A stretch of 64,000 bases of DNA from Calycina herbarum (Eukaryota > Ascomycota > Leotiomycetes > Helotiales > Pezizellaceae), in NCBI GenBank assembly GCA_001414485.1, contig LLEY01000072.1, forward strand, positions 62,001-126,000. Direction: 5' to 3'. Below, piece by piece: positions 33,281-44,398 of this stretch (position 1 is the first letter of the stretch; each line of letters begins with the position of its first letter). Under the pieces are notes generated by a model. The model had not been told where the DNA came from. It made no database searches and saw only the letters and a program-made list of their open reading frames with translations. The position numbers and the translations under genes were made by a program.

Positions 33281-34357
33281 TCAAACACTAGAGCTCGCAC
33301 CTCCAAACTTTCACGAACTATATCTGCGTCTTCTTCGCTGATCTTGAAGCTTGAATGTAAACAAACTACAATTGCAGTTAGGACAATTAGGGGTAATTTA
33401 AGGCTGTATGGGCTTTACATTTTGCATCAACATCAGTTTTTGAATCATGGATTTTCATCATAGTGACCTCATCTACGTTCTGGTCCTTGAGATAGTACCA
33501 CATGTACTGTGGGTTGTAAATTCCAAAGCAGGATTCCCCAATATATTTCCGTCGAACCAAGTCGCTATTTATAACATCATGCTCTTCAACGCTACGAGCG
33601 TCGCAGACTGCAAGGGGCCACGATTGTACAGGAATGACTGGTCTCCAGACACTGTGAGAGAGTTAGCAAATATCCTTATCAAAGATTTGAATTGATGGGC
33701 TAAAGCAATTTATAATCCTGAACCTGCCTCTCAAAAGGTCATCCGCTTCTTCGGTAAGATGGAATTTACATCGTCTAATCGCGCCTGCAGAACTTTGATC
33801 TAGATCACAAAAGTTCTGTTTTAGCAACATATTCATAAGACAATCCATGTAAATGAGGGCTTACCTATGTGGGGATGTAGACTTGGGAGGAGAGGATCGA
33901 GTCCATCTTCTAGATTGACAGTTTTCTTGAAGAATTCAGCTTGGTCCATGCTGACTCTAAGCTGGAAGAACTGATAAGCGTATTGCCCAAGAACACGACT
34001 AAGGGCACATACTCTCCATTCGAAGAAGTGTATTTTCTTGATTCGACCTTCAACGTTCTCTCTGATGAAGTTTTCTAGCTCCGGAAAGTATTCCATTTCA
34101 ATCACCTTCCTATCTTTCAGATTTCCACACTTGGTCTTGTACTTCTTCCAAGCAAAGCCATTCCTATCAAGACTGAAGTCTTCTTCTCTGCCCCCTACAT
34201 CTTGGACCTCGCAATCCACATCTTTGAATGCAAAATTGGATCGTGGCACGCGCACGTCGTCCTTTGGTAAGTTGATCAAAATCTCGTATGGCTTTTCGAT
34301 ATTATGACGGGCCTGGAAATCAAAGTAGGAGAATTTTGTGTTCACAGTATAAGCCAT
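33265..34357 (-). CDS. AsaB/CmcJ (GA4 desaturase-like) family oxygenase, splice sites damaged
   Basis: Family members are non-heme iron-type hydroxylases/desaturases, often in secondary-metabolite clusters. Reconstructed exons on the minus strand are 34357-34013, 33961-33865, 33799-33709, 33651-33400 and 33349-33265, 870 nt in one consistent frame (289 residues, normal family length). Family landmarks: FSYFDFQARHNIEKPYEI, EDFSLDRNGF and KIHFFEWR in exon 1; LEDGLDPLLPSLHPHI in exon 2; LLRGRFRIIN in exon 3; RPVIPVQSWPLAVCDARSV, then YNPQYMWYYLKDQNVDEVTM in exon 4; ESLEVRALVF in exon 5. Introns 1 and 2 have GTATGT and GTAAGC donors. Intron 3 would start TTGCTT and intron 4 AAATTA, so both lack GT although their acceptors (CACAG, TCAAG) and the coding frame survive. 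Either the gene is newly dying or the exon edges differ. Convergent with, and overlapping, the kinase-like gene. Confidence 0.72.
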
Positions 34358-34971
34358 GATTTGATTCAGTAAACTTTGGTAGTCTGTTACGACTATAAAA
34401 TATGCTGTTCTGATTTTGAAGAGTACGGATGACTACCGCGGATGCTTCGGGGCCTTGAATTATTGCCTCCCACCCACTACGCCCAACTTCATGCATTCCC
34501 CGCACCAGTTTTCATGGTTGCATATTCAGCTTCTATTCATCTATCGGGCGGAGTGGCCCCATCTGCAAAGGTGCAGTAGAATTGCAATTCATCCGACCCT
34601 ATCAGAGAAAGCTGAACTATCAGGGAGCTGCTGCAGTGAGAACGCTATTTCTTAAATCCCACGGCATGTGTGTGACGGAGGTGGGAGTACCCCCCAAAAA
34701 TTTGTCATTAGATTCTCATAATCTCATTATGCGAACGAAAAGAGTGTAAAAACAGTTTGTCAATATTTGACACCAAAATTCAAACAATCCATCACCTCGC
34801 CTCGATAAACAGAAACTCGTAACGACGTTCCCAAATACGTTTTGTCCCCAGAAATTCCAAACACAGGTCCCAAATAGCGATCAGAGTTATTGTGCTGTTA
34901 TTCTCGTCAGAGTCTTACAGCCACCAAGATACCTCAGAGACACCGGTAGCAACTGACCTTTTCAGACTTGA
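34358..34971. other. upstream region of the AsaB/CmcJ-like gene
   Basis: Intergenic DNA between two minus-strand reading frames. No further gene seen. Confidence 0.45.
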
Positions 34972-35175
34972 TCAAGCCGCCATAGAATGCGAATAGAAAC
35001 CCTCCTTGCAGATGAAGTGATCCCCTTCGAGGGGATTCGCCTCATTGACAGCCTCAATCTGGTCGACCACATTTTTCCAAGGCTGCACCTGCTCCGTGGG
35101 CTTTTCTGGCACAGCAGTGGCCGTACTTTCCTCGACGATCGCCTGGTTCACTTCTTGTGGCTTGATGGTGTCCAT
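34972..35175 (-). CDS. small acidic hypothetical protein (67 aa)
   Basis: Start context TTCAAAATGGACACC is favourable. The translation (MDTIKPQEVNQAIVEEST...) is hydrophilic, rich in Glu/Val/Gln/Pro, without membrane segments or low-complexity runs, unlike chance frames nearby. It may be a complete small protein or the first exon of a spliced gene. No family recognised. A plus-strand frame overlaps it and looks like its shadow. Confidence 0.35.
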   Translation of the reverse strand: MDTIKPQEVNQAIVEESTATAVPEKPTEQVQPWKNVVDQIEAVNEANPLEGDHFICKEGFYSHSMAA

Positions 35176-35856
35176 TTTGAACGTGAGGATGAGGGAGTTT
35201 GGTGAAATTGTTAGACTAGAGGCTATCTGAGAGAGGGAAATATCTTACTTGTTTTTGAAAGAAGTGGGTTTTCAAGTTGAGTTTGGTCCAGCCTTGGGAG
35301 GATGAAGGGTTCGACACCTTTATCTACTCACACGATCACACCATATTCTTTGATTCCGCTGTAGTTGGTTATCAAGAGCCTCAAATAATTTATCCGTGCA
35401 TCCTGAGGTGGGGGTTTCTATGTCGCCAAGCTTACGAGCACAAATCAAAAATAAATCACAAATCACAATCATAGCACTTCAGGTTACACAACATCGCAGT
35501 CTCACATGTGCCGATTTTGAGTGTATTTGTTATAACCTAGCTTATTTTAGGCTAGTTTTTCCGAAGTTTTAGGTTATTATAAACTCTTAAACTTAGATAG
35601 TTTATAGCTTACTATATCTAAGTTAGAAAATATAGTATAATACTAAGTTTAAATTAGATTTTAATACTATCTTTTTTACTTTATAATAATTTAACTAATT
35701 ACTTAAAAATATTAATTACCTTTTAATTATTATTAAAATATTTAAATAGATTTAGATATTAAGTTATATTTTATAATTATATATTAAGATTATATAATAG
35801 AAAACTAGTTAATCTAAACTAATAGCTAATAAGAACTTAGTATTTTATAAATCTAC
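35176..35856. other. border of the RIPed block
   Basis: From about 35520 the sequence becomes strongly AT-rich with RIP signature. No gene seen. Confidence 0.5.
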
Positions 35857-35858
35857 TA

Positions 35859-37717
35859 ACGTAGTTTATTAGGACCCCGGTTATATTAGGACTCTGATTA
35901 ATTTTCCTTAGTATATAACTTTGAACTTAAATAACTTAACTATAATATATTAAATTAACTCTTTATAATCGGAGTCTAATATACTAGATATATCTACAGC
36001 TTCTTAACAAGTTCGTATATTATAACTAGCTTTTCTATAGGTTCTATAGTATTGTCTAGACAGTTACCTCTTCTTATAACTACCTCTCGCTATACGTATA
36101 TCGCGTCGTACCTGCTTATCTACGTCTTTCTAGGCTATAATATCCTGTATATCCTCTATAATAAGTGTACCCCCTTTATAGACACGAGCCTTTTTAGCTC
36201 TTCAGCGTTTGCTAAGAGCTTTATTTACTACTCGAAGTATATATACCTTAGTAGATAGAAGAGTTATCTTATAAGTTATTCGCTCTATACCTTTAGCTAG
36301 CGCTATAACTGTCTTAAATAGAGGGGTTAGCGAGCTTCTCTAATAGCGAGTAATTCGATTTCGTATAAGAGTTAACTATGAAAGAGCTTCTGTTAGGTTA
36401 GAAGGGGTCTGAGATTCCTATAGAAGAGTATTAGCAGTAGAGGGTCTAGAGAGTGTTAGAGTCTATAACTTTATATTAAGCTTTGAAATCACTACTTACG
36501 GATTAAAAGATACTAGGCTAGCTCTACGGAATCTAGCCTAAGTGTTCTAGACTGTTATAGATTCCCTATATACTACTATAAAGGCTAGAAAGAACTCTAC
36601 CTTAGTAATATAGTTAATATAAGCTTTAATAAACGTCTTAATCTGTCGACCGTACGCTCGTTTTAATATACTAAAACATCTAATATTAAGTAGCTAGGTT
36701 AGATAAGACGAATAGAGAGATAGTCTAAGAGTTATAATATTATATATCTTATAGTACTCTTAGAATTCAGCCGATTCGTAGCTCTTATGTCTATCTAATA
36801 CTAGTATTCGATATAGACTCTTTACTTAAGCAGTAGTATACTTATCGAAGTGTTTTAGCTATTCTAGACTCGTTTCGTTATTTATCTATCTATTACTTAT
36901 TAGTTTAATAACCTAGTTATATAAGAGGCCGCTGTCTATATACTAATTTATAAGATAATTCTTCTCTTAGATAACTAAAAATAGAGGGATATTCTAACTC
37001 TTACTATTAATATAAGTAATTACTATAGCCTATTCCCGATTACTTAGCTAAACTACCTTATCTCTACTACGTCGATCTACACGTGTAACAACTATTATAG
37101 AGCAAATCACATCTATTATAAAGCCTATTTCGTCGAAGTTATAGAAATCGTAATCTAAAACGCTATATTTCGCTCTTATATTTTATATAAGTTAGAACTA
37201 CGTGCTAATTAGGTTAGGATCTTCGTATAAGGCTCTTTAGAAGTCGTAAACGCGATTAAAACGTGTTTTTAACCCTAGTTATTATTATATAAATCGATAA
37301 GCCTAGAGCTTACTAACGTGTTTTCCTCTCTACGACTCGAGGATAAAATTAGCTATATCTTCTATACTAGCTAGCTAAGGTGTAAACTCTCTAGAATCTA
37401 TATTAGGTATATTCTAAATAATTACTTCTTCTTCTACTTTAGATAATTTAAGGTTTACTAGTTAACGGTCGGCTAGAGAAAGGTAGCTGTTTATTCTATT
37501 ATTAAGTATAGAATAAGATATTCTATAGATCTTTATAGCTTTCTATCGACTTAGCTTTTTAGATATTCGAATTACCTTAATAGCTAGAATAACTTTTGAT
37601 TCTTTAGTAATAATAGACATAGTAGAAGGTTAAAAAAACGCGTATTAAAGTTAAAAAGTAGGATTTTAGGAAAATTAATCAGAGTTCTAATATAACCGAG
37701 GTTCTAATAAACTACGT
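35859..37717 (-). mobile_element. Fot1/pogo DNA transposon 1 (1859 bp), RIPed
   Basis: Terminal inverted repeats of about 50 bp begin ACGTAGTTTATTAGGACCCC on the left and end in the inverse on the right. TA duplications lie outside (35857-35858, 37718-37719). Minus-strand translation, interrupted by stops, reads as a pogo-class transposase: a psq-type helix-turn-helix start (AIKVIRISKKLSR), then LKTRFNRVYDF, then DYDFYNFDEIGFII, the first DDE aspartate region, followed by VVTRVDRRSRDKVV. RIP has destroyed the frame, and TIR differences are C/T and G/A only. Confidence 0.85.
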
Positions 37718-37973
37718 TAATTCTTATTTATACTCTAATATTCTATTTTATATATATAAGCTTAGTAGAGATAACTTTTCTAAAAATAGTTAACTAATTA
37801 TAACTTTATAAATATATCTTTTAATTACTTTTTACTATTTTTTAATAACTTACTTTTATTAAATATTAAATTTTACTTTATAATTATAGAAAATAGTTAT
37901 ATAAAAAAAAATTATTTATTAATTATTAGTAGTACTTATTTAATAGATATTAATTTTAAGTAAAAAGTATTTA

Positions 37974-39834
37974 ATATAATCTATTACCGAGCTACGTATA
38001 TTATCGAGCTACGTACTTTTACCGACTTCTACTACTTTAAAATATAATAAATTAACTATAATAATAGATAAAACTTATTACTCTTTAGATTCTAATAAGC
38101 TAGATATATCTATAAGTTCTTAATAAGTTCGTATATTATAACTAGTCTTTCTATAAGTACTATAACATCGCGTAGTTAAAATCCCTTTCTTACGATTTAC
38201 TCTTCTAAAGCGCTTATTATATTATATCTGCTTATTTACTTCGTCTTAAGCTATAATATTATATATATCCTCTATAATAAGTATACTTTCTTAATAGATA
38301 TAATTCTTTTTAGCTCTATAATACTTAGAAAGTGTCTTATTTACTACTCGAAGTATACGTAGCTCGGTATTAACAAGAGTTAATTTATAAGCTAAACGCT
38401 CTATATCTTTAGCTAACAAAGTAATAGTTTAAAAAAGAGAAGTAGACGAGCTTCCTTAATAATAGATTATACGATCTCTAACCAAAGTCGTTTACAAAAG
38501 AGCTTCTATTAGGTTATAAGAGGTCTATAAAACCTAAGAGTCTACCTCGACAGAAGAGAAGCTAGTAGACGTTAGAGTTCGTAACTTTATATCTAACTTC
38601 GATATAACTACTTAAGAGTTAAAAGGTATTAATCTAGCTCTATAGAATCTAGTCTAACTGTTTATAAGAGTAATTAACTTAATATACGCTTATTTAAAAG
38701 CTATAAAGAACTCGACCTTAGTAATATAATTAATATATACTTTTATAAACTCTTTGATTTCTCGACTATACTTCTACTTAAGAATAGTAAAACACCTGAT
38801 ATTAAGTAGCTAGGTTAGATAAGAAGAATATAGAGGTAATCTAAGAGTTATAATATTATAAGACTTATAATATTCTTAAAATTCTACTAATTCGTAACTC
38901 TTATATCTATCTAAAACTAATATATAATATAGACTCTTAGCTTAAGTAGTAGTATATTTATCGAAGTATTTTAACTATTCTAGACCTGTCTTATTATTTA
39001 TCTAACTATTATTTATAGGTTTAATAACCTAATTATAAGAGAGGCTAGTTTTAGAATACTAATTTATAAAGTAATTAGTACTTTAAATAATAAGAAATAG
39101 AGAGATACTTCTACCTTCGCTATTAATTATAATAATTACTATCGCTTATTCTCGATTACTTAGTTAAACTGCTTTACTCTTACTACGTCGATTAGTATAA
39201 GTAATAACTATTCTAAGATAGATTTAATCTATTATAAAGCTGGTCTTATTAAAGTTATAGAAATCGCTATCTACTATACTATATTTCGCTTATATATTCT
39301 CTACTAGTCGAAACTATATACTAATTAACTTAGAATCTTCGTATAAAGCTCTTTAAAAGTCGTAAACGTGATTAAAACACGTCTTTAGCTCTAGCTATTA
39401 AACTACGAATCGTTCTATCTAGCGCTTTCCGACGTGTTTTACTCTATAAGCTTTAAAGAGATAATTCGCTATATCTTCTATATTAGCTAGCTAAGGCGAA
39501 AACCCTCTAGAATCTTAATCGAATATATATCGAATAATTATTTCCTTTTCTAATTTCGTTAGCTTTAAATAATTAGGTTTAGTATTACTATAAGAAGGTT
39601 AGCTGTTTATTCTAAGACAAAGAGTAGATTTAGAAACTTTATAAATTTTTATAGCGTTTCTATAGCTTAATTTTCGTTTAGATGTTCGAATAGCTTTAAT
39701 AGCTAATATAATTCGTACTTCTTAAGTTTAGACTTATATTATAGAAGAAGAAAACGCGTGTTAAAGTAGTAGAGTAGTAAATTCAGTAAAAGTACGTAGC
39801 TTAGTAATATACGTAGCTCGGTAATAGATTACGT
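37974..39834 (-). mobile_element. Fot1/pogo DNA transposon 2 (1861 bp), RIPed
   Basis: TIRs of about 50 bp begin ATATAATCTATTACCGAGCT (right end, inverted: ACGTAATCTATTACCGAGCT), with TA at 37972-37973 and 39835-39836. Same length, orientation and transposase layout as element 1 but a different TIR sequence beyond the shared ACGT start. The minus-strand frame includes a DFYNF motif equivalent to the DDE region. Heavily RIPed. A truncated copy of the same family is at 61035-62194. Confidence 0.85.
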
Positions 39835-39972
39835 TAAAGTTATTATAATAGATTATTATATTAATACTTATTACTACTCGAGTAGTACTCGAGTAGTATA
39901 GGCTAAGTCGGACTAATTAAAATAAAGTTCTTAGAAAGACTCTAGAAGACTTTAAAATAAAAGAAGAAATTT

Positions 39973-40163
39973 TATAACAGTTATAGTTACAAAGGCTAGA
40001 TATTATATATTCGCTTAGATACACGCTAGTACTAGCGTACGTACTAGCGCGGATGACTTATATTTAGTTCCTAGTTTTCTCGAGCTCTTCTACTCTCCTT
40101 GTCTTTTATTCTAAGAATAGAGTATTATTTATTCTAAGTCTTATCTAAAGCACGTCTATTATA
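39973..40163 (+). repeat. solo LTR (191 bp), TSD AATTT
   Basis: Copy of the 6977-7168 LTR with TATAACAG...CTATTATA ends and the perfect 5-bp target duplication AATTT (39968-39972, 40164-40168). It is more RIPed than the 6977 copy. Confidence 0.88.
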
Positions 40164-40866
40164 AATTTCTAGATAAGTATTTATATATTATTAGTATAAC
40201 TTAGTTATAAATCTGTCTAGTTATATATACGTATTATATTCTCTATAACTATTCTAGGTACTCGAAGTACGACTATTTATACTTATACTAGCGTAGTACT
40301 AGCGTGCTAGTTACGTGGATAGATATAAGTCAGAGGCTTATTTACCTATATAACGACATATATATATTATTTATTTATTATATACTAATCTTCTAGTATT
40401 ACTTAAGATAACGCTTCTTTTAATAATACTCTTATAGCTGATTTTACTAGATATACTACTATAAAAGGCTATAAGTTTTAAGAAGATATAGCTTACTTAG
40501 CTTATGTTCTTAATCTAGTAGTTTAAGATATCTTAAAAGTATAAGAGTTTTTGATTTAGTAAATAGACTCGCTTTTAAGTAACTCGCTAATCGAGATTAT
40601 AGATATATCCTTCTATAGATATATAAATAGTTAGAGAGTACGAAAAGCTTCTCTCTTCTCTTCTTACGAATAATCTATTCTTTGATCTCTACTATAATAA
40701 AAAGCTCTTCATAAAGATAAGAATAGCGCTTATAATATAAGAGAAGAAGACTATACTAAAATAGAGAACGAAGAAGATAAGAAAGAAGAGATAAGTAAGG
40801 TATAACTCTTTATTAATTAGTAATAAATTAAAAGCTAACTTATTACTTAGATATTACTACTTAGAA
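40164..40866. other. RIPed DNA with a possible hAT transposase scrap
   Basis: AT-rich. On the plus strand, around 40440-40620, a broken frame reads KGYKF..EDIAYLAYVLNLVV and DILKV, resembling the CxAHxxNL block of fungal hAT transposases after RIP. No boundaries found. 40280-40320 repeats the ACTAGCG palindromic phrase of the nearby LTR family. Confidence 0.3.
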
Positions 40867-41059
40867 TATAACAGTCCCAGTCACATACGCCTAGATCACG
40901 TGCGACTACGTGACTAGGTACTACCGAGGTTCGCTTAGTATAGATAAATAGAGACAGAGCGTACTAACTCTCCTCTTCTCTCTTTAGTTTAGTTTTCCTC
41001 AATACAAGGTACCATTCTGCAAGCACTTCCTTTTAGTGCATTTGTAGAGGGCCGTCACA
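40867..41059 (+). repeat. solo LTR of the chromovirus family (193 bp)
   Basis: Matches 6002-6184 along its length (TATAACAGTCCCAGTC...CCGTCACA) with the same TATA-like GTATAGATAAATAGAG segment. No matching target duplication is visible. It ends 62 bp upstream of the ATG of the next gene and so lies in its promoter. Confidence 0.85.
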
Positions 41060-41121
41060 TTTCCCAGCCTTCGTTGCTTCTTCTACACGCTTACATCTTC
41101 TCTTATACAAAGATATACACA

Positions 41122-41929
41122 ATGAGCAGTTCAGAGGTTATCGTTGCGGTCACTGGTGGAGCGGTAAGAAATCACATTCTATGTACAAACACAAATGTCT
41201 AAAACCATATGGCAATCTCAAGATCGATGTAGGCTATTCGTTCAACAGCTCAGGTCTGATCCGAGACGCTCTCCCAAATACAATTGAACGCACTGGCAAA
41301 CCCACAATCAGGATTTTGAAATACCCTCATGGAACGACCTGCATCTACGAAGAGAGCCGAGCCTTAATTTGTCGACTATGGAGCGGTAAAAGAGCAGTAT
41401 ATGATGAATCTTGCCCCCCGGAGGAGCCCGTGTCGGTGGACTTGATGCTTCACATGGGCATGCGCTCTCTAAACGCCGGTCCCGTCTTTCGTCTGGAGAG
41501 ATTCGCCCGTCGTGATGCCTACAACCTCGCCGACGAGGTCGGCAAACACCTCCCTTCCGGCGAAGGTGAGAAGGGGGGCTATTGGGAAGGTCTCCCAGAG
41601 ACTTTGTCTCCTGGGTTCGACGTTGATAGCGTCGCGAATATGGTCGCGCTCGCAGTTCCGGTAAGCTGTACTGTTCTTTTCTTCATGACTTGCTTGAAAT
41701 CTGACAAAAGAAAAACCAGAATATACCGGTTGAAGTCTCGACAAATGCAGGTGGATACTTCTGCGAGTTTGAATTCTATTCGTCACTAGCTGTGCTACAC
41801 AAACGCAAAGACTTCAAGAAAGTCGAGTTTTTGCATACGCCAGCCAAGGAGAATGCAAGAGATATCCAAGATGGAGTCGAGGTTGCTATAGCTGTTGTTT
41901 GTTCTATTGTAGATAGCTTACCGAACTGA
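41122..41929 (+). CDS. peptidase C15 (pyroglutamyl peptidase I)-like protein
   Basis: Spliced as join(41122-41163, 41223-41660, 41720-41929), 229 residues. Both introns are phase 0: GTAAGA...CAAG (59 nt) and GTAAGC...CCAG (59 nt). The family removes N-terminal pyroglutamate from peptides with a Glu-Cys-His triad. The expected residues can be placed: Glu106 in FRLERFARRDAY, Cys175 in STNAGGYFCEFEFYSS and His199 in VEFLHTP. The HMGM segment matches the family core, and the length fits. The N terminus (EVIVAVTGGA) lacks the usual FGPF motif after VTG, so substrate range may differ. The promoter contains a solo LTR ending 62 bp before the start, and that LTR's TATA-like and pyrimidine-rich part could drive or replace the native promoter. 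Confidence 0.8.
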
Positions 41930-42127
41930 TGACACGAAAACTAGACGGAGGACGATTAATGAAACGGCTACAAAGAGTAACCTGGTCATCTAGCATGGAT
42001 TTTATGATAATATCGATGAAGTCACTGCAAGTACAATCATTCATTAATGTGAGTGGGATTCTCTATATGGACTTTTAGCTTCGTCAAAATGAATGGACTA
42101 AAACCCTGCTCGTAGGTAACTTCTGAG
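41930..42127. other. short intergenic spacer
   Basis: Lies between the converging C15-peptidase and beta-lactamase-family genes. No feature seen. Confidence 0.5.
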
Positions 42128-44398
42128 TCAACCTTTCTTGAAAAAAGATTCCCCCTCTGTCACTTCCATGTCATGAACCCAATTCAGACGATCAATGTTG
42201 TCATTAGCACCCACTCCAAATTTGATTAGCCAGAACTCTGCCCCTTGATCAACCCATCGTCCCCGCGCAGCATACTCGTTACGGGGACGAAGCCACGAGA
42301 AAACGTCATTCTCGTAATGAACCAGAGGATACTTCTCCGAGTCCAGATCTTGCACTGCGTAATGGAGCTGCCCATCATCAATGGTGACCACCATTTTCAT
42401 GGTGTTGATCTCATTCCAGTATGTCCCTACATACGCCTGCAAGTTCCTTGAAGATGTGTTCTTCTGTTGCTTCTCGTTCAGTTCTGTGGTAACTTTGGGA
42501 TACCAAGCAAGAGTTGATTGCACGGCCGTATTAGCAGCAGCAACATAATCATTCTTCTCCGGAACCTGCAGAATCTCTTCGAGAATGAGCTGTGCTACCC
42601 AGTCAGGTGTGTCGCAAAGCGCAAGCGAATTGGTCATAACAACAATCGCAGTGTGAGTTTGCGGAACCAGCAAGACAGCAGAGAGAGCACCGGGAAGACT
42701 TCCTTGGTGGTAGACGACGAGGGTGGGCGGCGCCCCTTTACAGTCAGGGTCAACTTATAACCGACACATGCCACTTTTGCACCCAAACGCGGGGTAAACA
42801 CCTTAAAATATTTATGCCTTCTGCTTATTTATAATATAATTCCTTTGAGGGGTTAACTAATTCGAGAGTTAACTATAATTCTATCTACTCGAATAACCTA
42901 GTAGATCTATATGCAAAAAGTTATTATGTAGTTAAGTAAGGCAAAGTAGCAAAGTACACGTTTTACACCAAAAAGTAAGCGAAAACACCGAGAAAAACGC
43001 AACACCTCGCACGCATAAAGATTATATAAGCAGCACAGCTTACTAGCATTGCGCATTGAATGAAAAGATAGATAGACTACTTCTTAAACTGAATTCTTGA
43101 TCTTAGAAAAATCTATGGAGCGTTAGAGTAAAGATATGTGTTCGCAGAGTAGGTAAAACAGCTGTTTTTGGTGGGGTTTTGGAAAGTGTCGGTTATAAGT
43201 TGTCTAGTACTGTACCAACGACTGGCATGCCATCTGGCATCAATCCGGGATTGCAACCAACAGCACCCATCTTTCCTGGGAGCTGCACGCGAGCCCAGCC
43301 AAAGGCGTAGGAACCATCATCCGGATTTTCTTGATTGAGATGTACTCTTGGTTCCACAAGATCATTCACATGTTTGAAGGGGGAGTTAGGGGTAAACGTC
43401 AATTTTGTCTTGGCCTGGTCATTCAGGGCTTGTATGAATGCATCGTAGAGTGAAAGCAAGTCGTGCACGGAACTTCGAAGTCCTGCTGCAGCACCACTGA
43501 AACCCTCACCCGTGGCTTGGACAGTGGTGATTTCGGCTGGAGAAGCATCGTCAAGTGCTTCGTAAGCCTTTGCCACATTCTTGTCGTCTTTCGATGGATA
43601 ATCAAGTAGTGTTCTCCAGAGATTCAGTGGCTCAATGATCCGACCTCTCATCAAGTCTGCCCAATGATTACCAGAAGCTGTGTCGACTGCGTGACCGGCT
43701 AGCTCGTAGCCCAGGTTGTTGTATTGGAACTGCCCTCGGAAAGGTTGGATGGTCTTTTGGTCACTCAAGAAAGCCATCGAGTCTTTGGGCGAGATGAGGA
43801 CGTTGTTCTGGGCACCAAGATAATAGTCTCCGACTGACATGCCAGTTCGATGTGACAAGATGTCGGTAATGGTACATTGTGTGCGAAGCTTGTCGTCTTT
43901 GATCTTGAAATCGGGAAGGATGTCTGTCAATCGAGTGTCCCATCCTATCTTTTTCTCTTCAACCAAGGTACCCAGCGTAGCTGCAAGCATAGCTTTGGTC
44001 AACGAGCACGCGGGGTATATCGTATCCTCGGTGGGTTCAAGCTTCAACTCGACATCGCGAAACCCGTAGTTCGCGAGGTGCACTACCTTTCGCTCGTGCA
44101 AAACTCCTAGGGATAGACCTGGAGTACCTCCAATCTTCATCAATTTCTCGATTGTGGGGCCCAGCCCTGTGAGGCGTTCGGTGAGGTCGTCCATCTTTGT
44201 ATCCGAATGGCCTGTGTATAAATCTACATGAGCCATGATCATTAAAAAAACAGTGATATGCTTTGTACCTTTGGGGGCCTTTCTGCTCGTTGACCACTTG
44301 CTGAAGGGCCAGCAGAGCCGCCTGTCCCGTGCCCACAGCATGGTTGTGAAGGACAGGAAGATAAGAGCGAGAAGGGCAATGGAGCTGCGACGATACAT
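42128..44398 (-). pseudogene. beta-lactamase/penicillin-binding-like serine hydrolase, split by a MITE
   Basis: Family members are extracellular or vacuolar serine hydrolases (esterase/transesterase/lactonase) with a class C beta-lactamase fold. The N-terminal piece (44398-43193) starts with a signal anchor (SIALLALIFLSFTTMLWA). It carries the nucleophile motif SLTK in PACSLTKAML and the YNN motif in QFQYNNLGYEL. It ends abruptly after PVVGTVLDN. The continuation lies at about 42750-42128: KGAPPTLVVYHQGSLPGALS (with the HQG that corresponds to the family's third motif), then a C-terminal beta-barrel-like domain. The 438-bp insertion 42758-43195 separates them. An optional 57-nt GT-AG intron (44212-44268) near the N terminus keeps the frame. 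Simply removing the insertion with one TA leaves a 1-nt frame offset, so the gene also carries a small secondary change, or the target duplication was imprecise. Confidence 0.85.
42758..43195. mobile_element. 438-bp MITE-like insertion in the beta-lactamase gene
   Basis: Ends TAACCGACAC / GTGTCGGTTA are inverted repeats, with weaker pairing to about 17 bp (next bases ATGCCAC versus TTTCCAA). The flanks are TA on both sides (42756-42757, 43196-43197), giving a palindromic TTATAA context. The interior is AT-rich and non-coding. It interrupts a conserved coding sequence, which fixes its boundaries well. Confidence 0.8.

Noticed and set aside
36052..36258. 68-codon plus-strand frame in the RIPed block
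   Set aside because: It is the antisense shadow of the C-terminal part of the Fot1 transposase.
35500..41000. Mitochondrial or AT-rich foreign DNA insertion
   Set aside because: CpG is retained while CpA/TpG is depleted, and TIRs, LTRs and transposase motifs are present, which fits RIPed transposons.
40862..41064. Target-site duplication for the 40867-41059 LTR (TAGAA versus TTTCC)
   Set aside because: Flanking 5-mers differ completely, so only the LTR itself is claimed.
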